64,000 nt of DNA, from positions 1-64,000 of the forward strand of contig CAMBFI010000014.1 of assembly GCA_945865935.1 (NCBI GenBank), in the 5' to 3' direction. Below are positions 34,818-44,590 of the stretch, piece after piece. Position numbers and translations under genes: made by a program. Under the pieces are notes generated by a model. The model was not told where the DNA came from and made no database searches. It worked only from the letters and a program-made list of their open reading frames with translations. Origin of the DNA: Bordetella parapertussis (GTDB lineage: Bacteria > Pseudomonadota > Gammaproteobacteria > Burkholderiales > Burkholderiaceae_B). The number at the start of each line of letters is the position of its first letter. The stretch's first letter is position 1.

Positions 34818-35690
34818 CTATTTAGCTTGAATGTTGGTTTTTCTGCCGATAAGAACGACAACCAACACTGCAATAGCAAAAACCACATTCAACAGAGTGA
34901 TGGGTTCGCCGAGTAAAAAATAGGCACCTATTAAAGTCAGAAATGGCTGTAATAGCTGAACTTGTCCAACCCGCGCTACCCCACCCATGGCAATACCTCG
35001 GTACCAGAAGAAGAAACCGATGAAAGCGGAAAACAAGCCCGTATACAAAAATGAGATAAAAACACTTGCTGATAAATCCGTCAAAGCTGTATTCGCAAAA
35101 AAATAGGTGGCAGGAATATTGATGGGTAAAGTAAGTGCCACCGCCCAACTAATTACTTTCGTTGCCCCCATTTCTTTTGCCAGCTTGCCGCCCTCGCTAT
35201 AACCAATCGCAGCTGTAATGATGGCGAGCAATAACCAAATATCGCCAAAGGCGAGACCGCCGCCGCCATCAATCATTGAGTAGACTAAAACGAGTAGCGT
35301 TCCACATACGGCCGTGATCCAGTAGGCAAAGGAGGGCCTTTCGCGGAATCGCAGAGCCCCCATTGCCGACATTGCTAAAGGCAAAATTCCAAGAACGATT
35401 CCGCTATGTGCCGAAGGCAAGGTTTGCATTGCTAAGGAGGTGAAGATTGGGAATCCATACACCACGCCAAATGCAGTGACCAGCAATTTTTTAAACTGAG
35501 ATCTTGTAGGGAATGGCGACTTGGTTACCAACAATAATAGAGCGCCGCATACACCAGCGAGCACACCTCTACCAAACGATATAAAAAAAGGACTCATCTC
35601 CTGAACGGCGATGCGAGTGAACGGCAAAGTGAGGCTAAATATTGCCACCCCAATAAAGCCGATCAACATTCCTTTAGTTTCATTCTTCAT
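34818..35690 (-). CDS. EamA/DMT-family transporter
   Basis: A 290-residue membrane protein with ten hydrophobic helices arranged as two EamA repeats (ISFGRGVLAGVCG in the first, LFSAFIGFFFWYRGIA in the second). Such drug/metabolite exporters move amino acids or metabolites outward. It is convergent with the inhA-like gene and 50 bases downstream of the OsmC-YcaO gene on the same strand. No substrate can be assigned. Confidence 0.85.
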   Translation of the reverse strand: MKNETKGMLIGFIGVAIFSLTLPFTRIAVQEMSPFFISFGRGVLAGVCGALLLLVTKSPFPTRSQFKKLLVTAFGVVYGFPIFTSLAMQTLPSAHSGIVLGILPLAMSAMGALRFRERPSFAYWITAVCGTLLVLVYSMIDGGGGLAFGDIWLLLAIITAAIGYSEGGKLAKEMGATKVISWAVALTLPINIPATYFFANTALTDLSASVFISFLYTGLFSAFIGFFFWYRGIAMGGVARVGQVQLLQPFLTLIGAYFLLGEPITLLNVVFAIAVLVVVLIGRKTNIQAK

Positions 35691-35739
35691 GAAAAATCTT
35701 TTAGTTGTATGTTGTAGATAGCTATGAAGTAAGACCGTA

Positions 35740-37935
35740 CTAAGTCACAGCTTTAGCCCGAGCCGCATGCAGCTTTCTGTAGCTATCGATTAAACGGTGG
35801 TGTCTATCGAGTCCCTCAAGCTTTGAGCTGGTCGGAGTGAGTCCGTAAAATTTCACGCTCCCATCTACTGACCCTAATACGGCATCCATTGTTTGATCGC
35901 CAAACATCTTTCTGAAGTTAACGATGTAATCATTAAGGTCAAGTTCGCTATCAAGCCGTATTTCTAATACCGCGCTGACCGCCTGATAAAACAATCTGCG
36001 CGCGATCGTATTGTCGTTGTATTGTAGAAAGGCACCCACCAAAACAAGCGCTTCTTCAAAACGCTGTAAGGCGAGTTGAATTAACAGCTTCAACTCCAGA
36101 ACTGTGAGCTGACCTGAGGGTGTGTTCTCATCAAACTCAATGCCGATCAAGGTAGCGATATCGCCATACTCATCGAGTTCACTATTCTCTAGGCGCTCAA
36201 GTAGCGCACCTAGCTGTGCATCATCGAGGCGGTTCAGATTCAAAACATCCGAACGGAATTGCAAAGCTGTATTGGTGTTGTCCCAAATCAAATCTTCTAT
36301 TGGATAGATTTCAGAATAGCCGGGCACTAGGATGCGACACGCCATCGCACCCAACTGGTCATACACCGCCATATAGGTTTCTTTACCCATCTTTTGGAGA
36401 ATGCCAAGCAACGCTTCGGCTTCTTCGGCATTAGAGCGCTTGCCATGACCAGAGAAATCCCATTCAACAAAGTCGTAATCGGATTTTGCACTAAAGAAAC
36501 GCCATGACACAATTCCGCTGGAGTCAATAAAGTGCTCAACAAAATTATTTGGCTCCGTCACGGCTTCGCTTGAAAATGTAGGTGGCGGCAAGTCGTTCAA
36601 GCCCTCTAGGCTGCGCCCCTGCAGAAGCTCGGTTAGGCTTCTTTCCAAAGCTACCTCAAGGCTTGGGTGTGCGCCGAAGGAGGCAAATACGCTACCTGTT
36701 CGTGGGTTCATCAGCGTTACGCACATCACGGGATACACTCCGCCTAGCGAAGCATCCTTTACCAAAATCGGAAAGCCTTGATTTTCTAACTCGCGAATGC
36801 CAGCAAGAATATTGGGATACTTTTCCAGTACTTCCTCTGGCACATCGGGCAAAGCAAGCTCGCCTTCTAAAATCTCTCGTTTGACTGCGCGCTCAAAAAT
36901 CTCGGATAGGCATTGCACCTGGGCTTCCACCAACGTGTTGCCGGCACTCATGCCGTTGCTGACGTATAGGTTCTCAATTAGGTTGGAAGGAAAGTAAATA
37001 GTCTTGCCATCCGACTGCCGCACGTAAGGGAGTGAACAGATACCGCGTTGCACATTCCCGGAATTGGTATCCACCAAATGCGAGCCACGCAATTCACCGT
37101 CGGGGTTGAAGATCTCTAGGCAATAGTCATCCAGAATCTCTTTTGGCAGCGAATCGCCTTTTCCCGGCTTGAACCAGCGCTCATTGGGATAATGAACGAA
37201 GGTCTCATTGGCAATATCTTCACCCCAAAATACACCAACATAAAAATGGTTATTACTCAGTCGTTCGATATATTCGCCCAAAGCGGATGCCAACGCACTT
37301 TCTTTGGTGGAGCCTTTCCCGTTGGTAAAACACATCGGTGAGTGGGCATCACGGATATGCAGGGACCACACATTAGGAACCAGATTGCGCCACGAAGCGA
37401 TTTCGATTTTGATACCGAGATTTGCTAGTAAACCGGACATCTGTGCAATCGTTTGCTCAAGCGGCAGATCCTTGCCAGCAATATAAGTACTCGCACCAGA
37501 GACAGATCCTAACGCTAGTAGAGCTTGCGCATCAGCGTCAAGGTCCTTGACCTCTTCAATGATAAATTCCGGGCCGGCCTGTACCACCTTCTTTACAGTG
37601 CAACGTTCAATCGAGCGCAATATTCCTTGGCGATCATGGGCAGAGATATCTTCAGGCAGTTCAACTTGAATTTTGAAAATCTGTTGATAACGATTCTCGG
37701 GACTCACAATATTATTCTGTGACAGGCGAATGTTCTCAGTGGAGATTTTGCGGGTGTCGCAATATAGCTTTACAAAATACGCTGCACATAACGCTGAGGA
37801 AGCCAGAAAATAATCGAAGGGACCCGGAGCTGAGCCATCCCCTTTGTATCGAATGGGTTGATCCGCGATCACCGTGAAATCATCGAACTTTGCTTCAAGA
37901 CGTAGCTTATCGAGAAAGTTAACCTTGATTTCCAT
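35740..37935 (-). CDS. ycaO: OsmC domain/YcaO domain fusion protein
   Basis: A 731-residue fusion. The first ~140 residues are an OsmC-like peroxide-reductase domain (FDYFLASSALCAAYFVKLYC carries one redox cysteine). From about 170 comes the ATP-dependent YcaO domain, with SALASALGEYIERLSNN and QCLSEIFERAVKREI as ATP and magnesium contact segments, then a C-terminal helical domain with tetratricopeptide-like character. Escherichia YcaO is linked to RimO-dependent methylthiolation of ribosomal protein S12, but has no OsmC part. Neither RimO nor a RiPP precursor is visible nearby. Confidence 0.9.
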   Translation of the reverse strand: MEIKVNFLDKLRLEAKFDDFTVIADQPIRYKGDGSAPGPFDYFLASSALCAAYFVKLYCDTRKISTENIRLSQNNIVSPENRYQQIFKIQVELPEDISAHDRQGILRSIERCTVKKVVQAGPEFIIEEVKDLDADAQALLALGSVSGASTYIAGKDLPLEQTIAQMSGLLANLGIKIEIASWRNLVPNVWSLHIRDAHSPMCFTNGKGSTKESALASALGEYIERLSNNHFYVGVFWGEDIANETFVHYPNERWFKPGKGDSLPKEILDDYCLEIFNPDGELRGSHLVDTNSGNVQRGICSLPYVRQSDGKTIYFPSNLIENLYVSNGMSAGNTLVEAQVQCLSEIFERAVKREILEGELALPDVPEEVLEKYPNILAGIRELENQGFPILVKDASLGGVYPVMCVTLMNPRTGSVFASFGAHPSLEVALERSLTELLQGRSLEGLNDLPPPTFSSEAVTEPNNFVEHFIDSSGIVSWRFFSAKSDYDFVEWDFSGHGKRSNAEEAEALLGILQKMGKETYMAVYDQLGAMACRILVPGYSEIYPIEDLIWDNTNTALQFRSDVLNLNRLDDAQLGALLERLENSELDEYGDIATLIGIEFDENTPSGQLTVLELKLLIQLALQRFEEALVLVGAFLQYNDNTIARRLFYQAVSAVLEIRLDSELDLNDYIVNFRKMFGDQTMDAVLGSVDGSVKFYGLTPTSSKLEGLDRHHRLIDSYRKLHAARAKAVT

Positions 37936-38016
37936 ACGAATAATTCCAAAAATACTGCATGAATACTAGGGAGGGAAATCCTCGCCAGAATGTGGGGCCT
38001 ATTTCTATGAGCGTCT

Positions 38017-38427
38017 CTATCCCACCAGTTTATATATCGCCCAGCCGAGATTTAAACTAACCAATGTCATGAGCGTTATAAGAGTGAACTTCATGCCGAG
38101 CACACGCTTGCTGAAATCGGGTGGTGGCACATTAATGCCCTGAGCATGAATCAAACGTCCAACAATTAAAGTGATACCGGGAATAGTGGTCAGTAACCAG
38201 GGTGCGCCGTTTAGCTCTAAACAAGCAATTAATAAAATTCCGAAGGGAACATACTCTGCAAAATTACCTTGTGCACGGATGGCTCTCTCTAAGTCATCGT
38301 GACCACCGCTACCAAGACCAACTTTATTTTTTCTTCTCAAGCCGATCACCGCAAATGACAGCTTAATAAAGATGGCAGTTAAAATGGTAGTAATGATAGA
38401 GGTAACTAAAAGCATTGAGAACTCCAA
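38017..38427 (-). CDS. MAPEG-family membrane protein
   Basis: A 136-residue four-helix membrane protein of the MAPEG family (eicosanoid and glutathione metabolism). The conserved RAIRAQGNFAEYVPFGILLIA segment in helix 2 and GRLIHAQGI in helix 3 are present. Bacterial members often have glutathione transferase or peroxidase activity. It lies 81 bases upstream of the OsmC-YcaO gene on the same strand, and both have thiol-redox links. Confidence 0.88.
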   Translation of the reverse strand: MEFSMLLVTSIITTILTAIFIKLSFAVIGLRRKNKVGLGSGGHDDLERAIRAQGNFAEYVPFGILLIACLELNGAPWLLTTIPGITLIVGRLIHAQGINVPPPDFSKRVLGMKFTLITLMTLVSLNLGWAIYKLVG

Positions 38428-38484
38428 CTGAATTTCTTAGATGTTAATCAGAAAATGAAACGATTGATTTGAGAGCCTGCTTAA

Positions 38485-38859
38485 GTGATTAAAGAATTAA
38501 GTAGAGAGCAGTTATTAGACATCGCCAAGTCACCCAACGCCGCTGAGGGTTGCACAGAGTGTTCTTTGCTCTCTTGCCCAGGCTGGATATCGAAACCAGG
38601 TTATTTCGATCTTAGCAAACTTCGTATTTTGGGAACGCTCCGTATGGAAGGTGCTCAGGAATGCTGGGATGAGTATCACCCAGATGGAACGAGTTTTTGG
38701 TCCGAAGATGCCCCTATCTCGATCCAACATCATCCCTACAATCGATCAGACGTTCTTGAGTGTGGCGGTTGTAAGAAAAAGTTTTTGCATTACACCGAAT
38801 ATGGTGGCTACTACCTTGATGAGCGTATCAGGGAGTTGAATGCGCACTTTATTGTTTAA
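38485..38859 (+). CDS. Conserved-looking hypothetical protein with cysteine clusters
   Basis: A 124-residue protein starting with GTG, not recognised. It has GCTECSLLSC at residues 22-31 and CGGCKKKF near 94, which could make a zinc or iron site of four to six cysteines. The centre is rich in aromatic and acidic residues (CWDEYHPDGTSFWSEDAP). There is no signal peptide or membrane segment. It is divergent from the MAPEG gene and 66 bases before a cupin gene. Confidence 0.6.
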   Translation: MIKELSREQLLDIAKSPNAAEGCTECSLLSCPGWISKPGYFDLSKLRILGTLRMEGAQECWDEYHPDGTSFWSEDAPISIQHHPYNRSDVLECGGCKKKFLHYTEYGGYYLDERIRELNAHFIV

Positions 38860-38928
38860 AACATTGCAGAATAGACTCAACCGAGCACAATATAAGCTAG
38901 CTGATATCTCATAAGGTAGACCGCCGTG

Positions 38929-39420
38929 ATGCAGGACATCCATAAACTCGTCGACGCCCTTAAGCTTGAGCCCCATCCAGAGGGTGGCTTCTATCGGGAA
39001 GTGCATCGATCGGAAAGCATCGTTGCGGACTCGAAAGGTTCCGGCGACAAAAGCGCGTACACCAGTATTTATTACCTGCTTTCCGGAAAGGATTTTTCCG
39101 CGTGGCACCGTATTAAATCGGACGAAACCTGGTATTTTCACCTAGGGTGTGATGCGCTCATTTATTTTTTCGATGAAGATAAACTATTGCAAAAGATACA
39201 GCTCGGGAGTGCGGCAATGAATTTACAAGCCACCGTACCTGCTAACACGTGGTTTGCTGCCAAACCAATACATGAAAATGACTTCTGCCTAGTTAGTTGT
39301 GCCGTAGCACCAGGTTTTGAATTTGATGATTTTGAAATTGGAAGGCGTGAAGATTTAGTGGCAGAGTTTGGAATCTCAGCTAAAAGTATTCAAATCATTG
39401 AAGCGCTCACACGCGCCTAG
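38929..39420 (+). CDS. Cupin DUF985 family protein
   Basis: About 163 residues of the DUF985 (YML079w-like) cupin family. The signatures HPEGGFYREVHRS near the N-terminus, SIYYLLSGKDFSAWHRIKSDE in the core and LVSCAVAPGFEFDDFE near the end are present. The fold binds small molecules in a beta barrel; enzymatic function is unproven. GTG at 38926 and ATG at 38929 are both usable starts. Confidence 0.88.
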   Translation: MQDIHKLVDALKLEPHPEGGFYREVHRSESIVADSKGSGDKSAYTSIYYLLSGKDFSAWHRIKSDETWYFHLGCDALIYFFDEDKLLQKIQLGSAAMNLQATVPANTWFAAKPIHENDFCLVSCAVAPGFEFDDFEIGRREDLVAEFGISAKSIQIIEALTRA

Positions 39421-39534
39421 CCACGACCTAGTCCTAAGGAGGGTACGCCAGCCCCTTTCTTCTGATGCTAGGATCGATAGAGATGACTTGAAAGTTACTG
39501 TCACGTGTATGACTAATACTATGCGAATCGATAC

Positions 39535-40830
39535 CTAGCCTTTCGGACAACCGTTTGGTAACGGTTTGCCAGCAATGCGATCCTTTACCCACTCAAGATA
39601 CATTGGCGCAGAAACGCCGGGGGTTGAAAAGTGCGTTTGCTCACCCGGCAGCTGAGCTCTTGCTACATTTGCCCCCATCGCGCACATCTGCTTTTGATAG
39701 AGTTCATGCATAACGGGAGGCACGACCGTATCTTTTGTGCCCCAATAAATCGCGACTGGCGCGACGGGTTTTACAGGTTTGACGCTGCCATCAACAAACG
39801 CCTTAATCCAAGCGGAGGAGTTGCTAGCTTGGGGATTTAATAGAGATTTATATGTGTCTCCATAGGCATAGTTAAACGAATCAGCCATCACATGAACACA
39901 TTTGTTACTTGATAATTGATCTGCAACCTTCGCACCCTCTTCATTCAGTAAATCAGTGAGCTTAAGATCGGGATAGGCGGCCTGAGTACCCCAGAGCCCC
40001 ATCATAAAGTGAGTAAATAAGAATACGTTCGAGACATTCGCCTCAGTAAAATCCTTCATGACTTTTGCCGCACCAGTTTCATCGAGCGGAACTTTTGGAA
40101 GCAGTGCTGCCAAATCTTCTGGCGCCATGGCGACAAATCCAAGGTACTGCAGGTTATCTGCAGCAGTGCCCTGTTGGGCCAGGTAGTCTGGCAGACTTGC
40201 GGCCGCAATCACTGCACCTCCACCTTGTGACCATCCATAAACAACAGTCTTTTTGCCTGCACCGACTTCAGTCATGGAGCTGGCGGCTCTTGCAGAGTTA
40301 ATCACGTCTCTGGCGTTGGTTCCCGCGACAGCATATTGATGCTTGCCACCACCGCCAAGACCTTGATAATCCGTCGCAACGACGATATAGCCTTCATTAA
40401 TGAACTCTTGACCGTTCGGGATTCCGAAGTCAGTCGAACCGTTTCCATTCATTAGAAAATACTGATTGAGTGCGCGTGTTGGATCAATCACTTGGGAAGG
40501 GCCGCAGTTCTGAGCGGAGCCAGTTGTGCCATGTGCCCAGGCCAAAATGGGTCTGCCTTCTTTAGGAGCCGGGCCAACGGGAGCAATCACCAATGCGGTA
40601 GAAATCGTCTTACGCTCACGTACATCGGAAGAAATGTACGCAATCTTCCAGGCTTGTGCGCCTTTTAATGAAGTCTTAATCTGTTCTGTCTTAATTACTT
40701 GACCTAATTTGCCAGTCGGCGATATTTGCATGACTGATTCATAAAAAGGCGCGACAGGAGGGGCCGCGAACGCGGTAGAAAAAGAAAAGTAAAAACTTGC
40801 TACGGCTAGCTTTTGAACAAACGATTTCAT
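39535..40830 (-). CDS. Secreted lipase (LIP family alpha/beta hydrolase)
   Basis: A 431-residue exported hydrolase with signal peptide cleaved near TAFAAPP. It has AWAHGTTGSAQNCGPS at the oxyanion region, the nucleophile elbow YGWSQGGGAV, an acid in YWGTKDTVVPP and a histidine in GEQTHFS, matching secretory lipases such as Candida LIP and bacterial relatives. GGAGG precedes the ATG by seven bases. It forms a neighbour pair with the downstream-oriented patatin gene on the same strand. Confidence 0.85.
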   Translation of the reverse strand: MKSFVQKLAVASFYFSFSTAFAAPPVAPFYESVMQISPTGKLGQVIKTEQIKTSLKGAQAWKIAYISSDVRERKTISTALVIAPVGPAPKEGRPILAWAHGTTGSAQNCGPSQVIDPTRALNQYFLMNGNGSTDFGIPNGQEFINEGYIVVATDYQGLGGGGKHQYAVAGTNARDVINSARAASSMTEVGAGKKTVVYGWSQGGGAVIAAASLPDYLAQQGTAADNLQYLGFVAMAPEDLAALLPKVPLDETGAAKVMKDFTEANVSNVFLFTHFMMGLWGTQAAYPDLKLTDLLNEEGAKVADQLSSNKCVHVMADSFNYAYGDTYKSLLNPQASNSSAWIKAFVDGSVKPVKPVAPVAIYWGTKDTVVPPVMHELYQKQMCAMGANVARAQLPGEQTHFSTPGVSAPMYLEWVKDRIAGKPLPNGCPKG

Positions 40831-40894
40831 TTATCCCTCCAACGGTTGTCAGTGTATGAAATATTAGAAAATGCGCTTAGATGAAACTTTGATC

Positions 40895-42007
40895 CTAAGC
40901 CCAAAATTCGCGAATTTTTCCAGCTTCAATCTTTGCTCGATCGTACCCAGTACGCAACGCACCAGCGATTTGCTTTGGGTCTAGGAGGTCTAGTCCCGGG
41001 GGCGTGCCAGCAACGATCCACTTTACCTTTGTCCCTGTCGCTTCAATGTCCTTAATATTCTGAGCCACCGGATGAGGAATAGTGGTCAGTATTGCTCCTG
41101 TGACACCATCCGTCAAAGTGATGACGAGCGCTCTTTTAGAGCCCGCAACTAAGTCTACGTGTGCAGGATTTGAGCAAATGCCGCCATCCATCACATAGCG
41201 CTGACCCAGCAAGGTTGGTCCAGCAACACCGGGCAACGAACTGCTTGCCGCCGCACCATGCGCTAAGGGGATGTTGTTTTTTCTAGCGGTTTGTTGACCG
41301 ACCACAATTCGTTCGCCTGTGTAGCAATCAACGCCAGTTGTATACATTCGACTTGTGGGCCAGTCTGTCTTACTGTCACCCGTTAACAACGCAGCAACCT
41401 TCTCAATATGATCACTGTTTAATTTGTTGTTGGCGGCTAACGCGGCGTGTCCAATTATCTTGCGCGTCTCAATGCTGCCATCGGCCGCACTCATATTGAG
41501 TTGATCAGCTCTTTGCTGGCTGATATTTGGCTTAGTGACGGGTGCAATTCTGGCAAAGATTTCCGGAAACTTACCAAAAAATTCAAACTCGGTCCGCAGA
41601 CGAGCGAACTCCCCCGAAAGGAGCGACGAACCCATATAAGATCCGGCAGAAGTGCCCACAACCATCTCAGGGATTTTGGCCATATCCAAACCGGCTTCGT
41701 AAAGACCGTGAAAGAAACCACAGTACCAAGCTATGTAATATTCACCCCCACCACCTAACACCATTGTGCGGTCTAAGCCTGTCGCTAGTTTTGAAATAGT
41801 AGGCTTCTCAGCAATCTCTATCGCCAACCCATCAGCTACAAACAACTTTTTGGAGATCTCATTTGCCTTCAGAGCCATCGTTGTCTGGGCGTTGCTTGTT
41901 TGGGCTTGGACAGTGTTCATGGCTACACCAGACGTGCCAGCAATCGTTGCAGCCCCGACAGCAGAGGTTTTCAGAAAACTACGGCGAGAGGATTCGGTCA
42001 TGCGCAC
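40895..42007 (-). CDS. Patatin-like phospholipase with Tat signal
   Basis: A 370-residue patatin-fold protein. A twin-arginine signal (SSRRSFLKTSAVGAATIAG) begins at residue 6. The oxyanion loop is GGGGEYYIAW, the nucleophile serine lies in GTSAGS, and the catalytic Asp in DGGICSNP, so the Ser-Asp dyad is intact. It should be a periplasmic acyl hydrolase. It lies upstream of the secreted lipase on the same strand and divergent from the isochorismatase operon. Confidence 0.87.
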   Translation of the reverse strand: MRMTESSRRSFLKTSAVGAATIAGTSGVAMNTVQAQTSNAQTTMALKANEISKKLFVADGLAIEIAEKPTISKLATGLDRTMVLGGGGEYYIAWYCGFFHGLYEAGLDMAKIPEMVVGTSAGSYMGSSLLSGEFARLRTEFEFFGKFPEIFARIAPVTKPNISQQRADQLNMSAADGSIETRKIIGHAALAANNKLNSDHIEKVAALLTGDSKTDWPTSRMYTTGVDCYTGERIVVGQQTARKNNIPLAHGAAASSSLPGVAGPTLLGQRYVMDGGICSNPAHVDLVAGSKRALVITLTDGVTGAILTTIPHPVAQNIKDIEATGTKVKWIVAGTPPGLDLLDPKQIAGALRTGYDRAKIEAGKIREFWA

Positions 42008-42097
42008 TCCGTTTATATTGTCTAAGACTAATTGCTTCGACGCGTTTGATTTGTCTATACTTTACAGTAATTTAAGTAGCGTGCTGGAGAGTCATTC

Positions 42098-42775
42098 ATG
42101 ACCCAAGAAAGCTGGAAAACCGCTTACCGCTCGTTTTATTACGAGAATGCACCCATTCCGCAAGATCTGACCCTAGATCCCAAAAGCACGGCTTTGCTCA
42201 TCATAGATATTCAAAACGCTTATCTAACTGAGTCCTCGGACCCGATTGAGCGCGCACGCTGGGCGCCGTTTATGACGCGCATGCGTACTCAAGTCATTCC
42301 CAATACACAACGCTTGATTGAAGCCGCGCGGGCCCGAGCGATCAATGTCCTGTTCGCTCGTATCGCTTGTCAAACGCCAGATGGACGCGATCGCTCGCTT
42401 TCACAGCGTAAACCGGGATTCAATAATCTTTTGTTGCCTAAAGACGACTGGGCAAGTCAGATCATTGATGTACTGAGACCGAAACCTGAGGAAATCGTCG
42501 TAATAAAGACGACTGATAGTGCGCTCACTGGGACAAACCTTCGTCTCATGCTACATAATCTAGGCATTGAGCATGTCATTTGCGTGGGGATCTTTACCGA
42601 CCAATGTGTATCAAGCACGGTACGAAGTCTGGCTGATGAGAGTTTTGACGTTACAGTTTGCCACGATGCCTGCGCCGCCGCGACAGATGAGATTCATGAC
42701 AATGAACTGAAGGCTATCAACTGGATTTATTGCCAGGTAGCTAGCACGGAGGAAACCATAGGCTTTATTTGTTGA
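42098..42775 (+). CDS. Isochorismatase-family cysteine hydrolase
   Basis: A 225-residue isochorismatase-like hydrolase with the complete Asp37-Lys137-Cys170 triad (IIDIQNAY, VVIKTTDS, FTDQCVSSTV). Cysteine-bearing members are amidases such as nicotinamidase, N-carbamoylsarcosine amidase, ureidoacrylate and maleamate hydrolases. It heads a plus-strand operon with a Bug protein and an SDR. A damaged copy of its C-terminus is found at 49831-50002. Confidence 0.9.
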   Translation: MTQESWKTAYRSFYYENAPIPQDLTLDPKSTALLIIDIQNAYLTESSDPIERARWAPFMTRMRTQVIPNTQRLIEAARARAINVLFARIACQTPDGRDRSLSQRKPGFNNLLLPKDDWASQIIDVLRPKPEEIVVIKTTDSALTGTNLRLMLHNLGIEHVICVGIFTDQCVSSTVRSLADESFDVTVCHDACAAATDEIHDNELKAINWIYCQVASTEETIGFIC

Positions 42776-42812
42776 TTATCAATATAAAAAACGCGTCCCT
42801 AAGGAGACAATA

Positions 42813-43778
42813 ATGAAAAAAATATTAGCTTTGCTTGTGATGTGCTTGGGTGTTTCTGTGCCTGCTTGGGCAGATTCGGCTTTTAATCCTACGAAGCCAG
42901 TCAAGATCGTTGTGCCGTTTCCACCCGGTGGTGGCACCGATGCCGTGTCACGGATTCTTGCCGAAAAGTTAACGCAACTCTGGAAACAGCAAGTAATCGT
43001 TGAAAACCGTGCAGGTGCCCAAGGAAACATTGGAACTGCATATGCGGCCAAAGCTCCACCTGATGGCTATACGATTGTGCTTGCGCATCAAGGTGCGTTT
43101 ACTGTCAATCCACATATTTATAAAGAGACTGGGTTTGATCCCATCAAGGACTTCATCCCGATTACACGCGGGACTCAGCAACCGTTTGTGTTGGTGGCGA
43201 ATCCTAACTTGAATGTTAAAAATCTAAAGGAATTTATCGCTTTAGCAAAAACGCAGCCTGGTAAGTTGTCCTATGGCTCAAGTGCTTCTGGTCCTCAGCT
43301 GACTGGCGAGATGTTTAAAGCGGTGACTGGCGTCGATATGATGCATGTTGCCTACAAGGGCGCTGGCCCTGGTATTGTGGATGTGTTGGCGGGGCACATT
43401 GGTCTGTTTGTCGCAAATCCGACGTCAGTCGCACCTCATGTGCGTGCGGGTAAGCTCGTGGGCCTAGTGATGTTCGGACCCGATGGCGTGTCGGTACTGC
43501 CTGATACGCCCACCGCCTCGCAAGCGGGCTTTCCTGATCTAGGAAAAATGCCTGAGTGGTATGGGTATGCAGTACCTGCCGGCACTCCCGCAAAAATTGT
43601 CGAGCAACTCAACAAAGATCTGGTCACAGCTTTAAATGATCCTGCAGTCAAAGCGCGGTTAGATGGGCTGGGACTCAACGCGTCTCCAAGCACACCTAAG
43701 GAGTTTGCAGACCAAATCCAGCGAGATCTGACAGCCTCCAAGGATCTTGTTAAAAAATCGGGCATGACTGCACAGTAA
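42813..43778 (+). CDS. Bug/TctC-family solute-binding protein
   Basis: A 321-residue protein, signal peptide cut near PAWADS, ligand loop PFPPGGGTD, VENRAGAQG and PPDGYT; AAGGAG lies upstream of the ATG. It is the middle gene between an amidase-like isochorismatase and an SDR. An amide or carboxylate ligand that the amidase then hydrolyses would fit this context (inference). Confidence 0.93.
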   Translation: MKKILALLVMCLGVSVPAWADSAFNPTKPVKIVVPFPPGGGTDAVSRILAEKLTQLWKQQVIVENRAGAQGNIGTAYAAKAPPDGYTIVLAHQGAFTVNPHIYKETGFDPIKDFIPITRGTQQPFVLVANPNLNVKNLKEFIALAKTQPGKLSYGSSASGPQLTGEMFKAVTGVDMMHVAYKGAGPGIVDVLAGHIGLFVANPTSVAPHVRAGKLVGLVMFGPDGVSVLPDTPTASQAGFPDLGKMPEWYGYAVPAGTPAKIVEQLNKDLVTALNDPAVKARLDGLGLNASPSTPKEFADQIQRDLTASKDLVKKSGMTAQ

Positions 43779-43810
43779 GTATTCGTTGTATTGTTTTTTA
43801 GGAGTTGGGC

Positions 43811-44590
43811 ATGCTCAGAGGTAAAGCGGCACTCATCACGGGTTCGAGTGGTGGTATTGGTTTGGCCATTGCACAGGAGCTCGCGTCAGCGGGCTGTCAT
43901 GTTGTGCTGCATGGACTCGAAGACCCGAGTGTCGTTGCTGAGCACCTCGCTGCTATGCGCTCGTTCGGTGTGACTGCGCTGTATCTTCAAAAGGATTTGC
44001 AAAATCCCAAAGAGATTGAGCAGATTGCTGCGACAGCTCTTGAGCAGTTCGGCTGTATTGACATCTTGGTCAATAACGCAGTGACTCGACATTTTTCAGC
44101 GATTGAGACGTTTCCTACGGATCGTTGGGATCAGGCTCTCGCAGTCAATCTCAGTGCACCATTTCATTTCGTGAAAGCCTTTTTGCCGGGTATGCGCAAG
44201 TCTGGCTGGGGACGTGTGATCAACATGACTTCCGTGTATGGTCAGCGAGGTACCCCCAATCGCATTGACTATGTCACGACAAAAAGCGCCCTAATCGGTC
44301 TGACGCGTGCGATTGCCGCTGAGGTAGTGGGCCAAAATATTACCTGTAATGCCCTGTGTCCTGGGTCTGTACTCACTCCAAATATAGAGAGCAGAATCCG
44401 TGCCTTAATGCATGAAAAAAATATTGATTGGGATCTTGCGACAGCAGAGTTTTTGCACGGTAAGCAGCCTGGCGGAAAGTTGATTCCGGCCAAACACCTC
44501 GCAGAGCTTGCCCTATTTTTGTGCACAGCTGCCGGTGGGCAGATGAATGGTGCCATATTACCTATGGAAAACGGCTGGTTAGCCCTTTAG
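43811..44590 (+). CDS. SDR family oxidoreductase, 3-hydroxybutyrate-dehydrogenase-like
   Basis: About 259 residues: cofactor loop TGSSGGIG, LVNNAVTRHF, the catalytic Ser in NMTSVYG, and Tyr-x3-Lys in YVTTKSA. The overall pattern (ALCPGSVLTPNIESRI) resembles 3-hydroxybutyrate dehydrogenases and related catabolic SDRs. The ATG at 43811 follows AGGAG by six bases; a TTG at 43805 is too close. It is the third gene of the isochorismatase-Bug operon. Confidence 0.9.
   Translation: MLRGKAALITGSSGGIGLAIAQELASAGCHVVLHGLEDPSVVAEHLAAMRSFGVTALYLQKDLQNPKEIEQIAATALEQFGCIDILVNNAVTRHFSAIETFPTDRWDQALAVNLSAPFHFVKAFLPGMRKSGWGRVINMTSVYGQRGTPNRIDYVTTKSALIGLTRAIAAEVVGQNITCNALCPGSVLTPNIESRIRALMHEKNIDWDLATAEFLHGKQPGGKLIPAKHLAELALFLCTAAGGQMNGAILPMENGWLAL

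Noticed and set aside
38926-39420. 3-mercaptopropionate or cysteine dioxygenase that would feed the desulfination pathway
   Set aside because: The cupin is of the DUF985 type and lacks the dioxygenase sequence pattern; it is not linked to act-acd.
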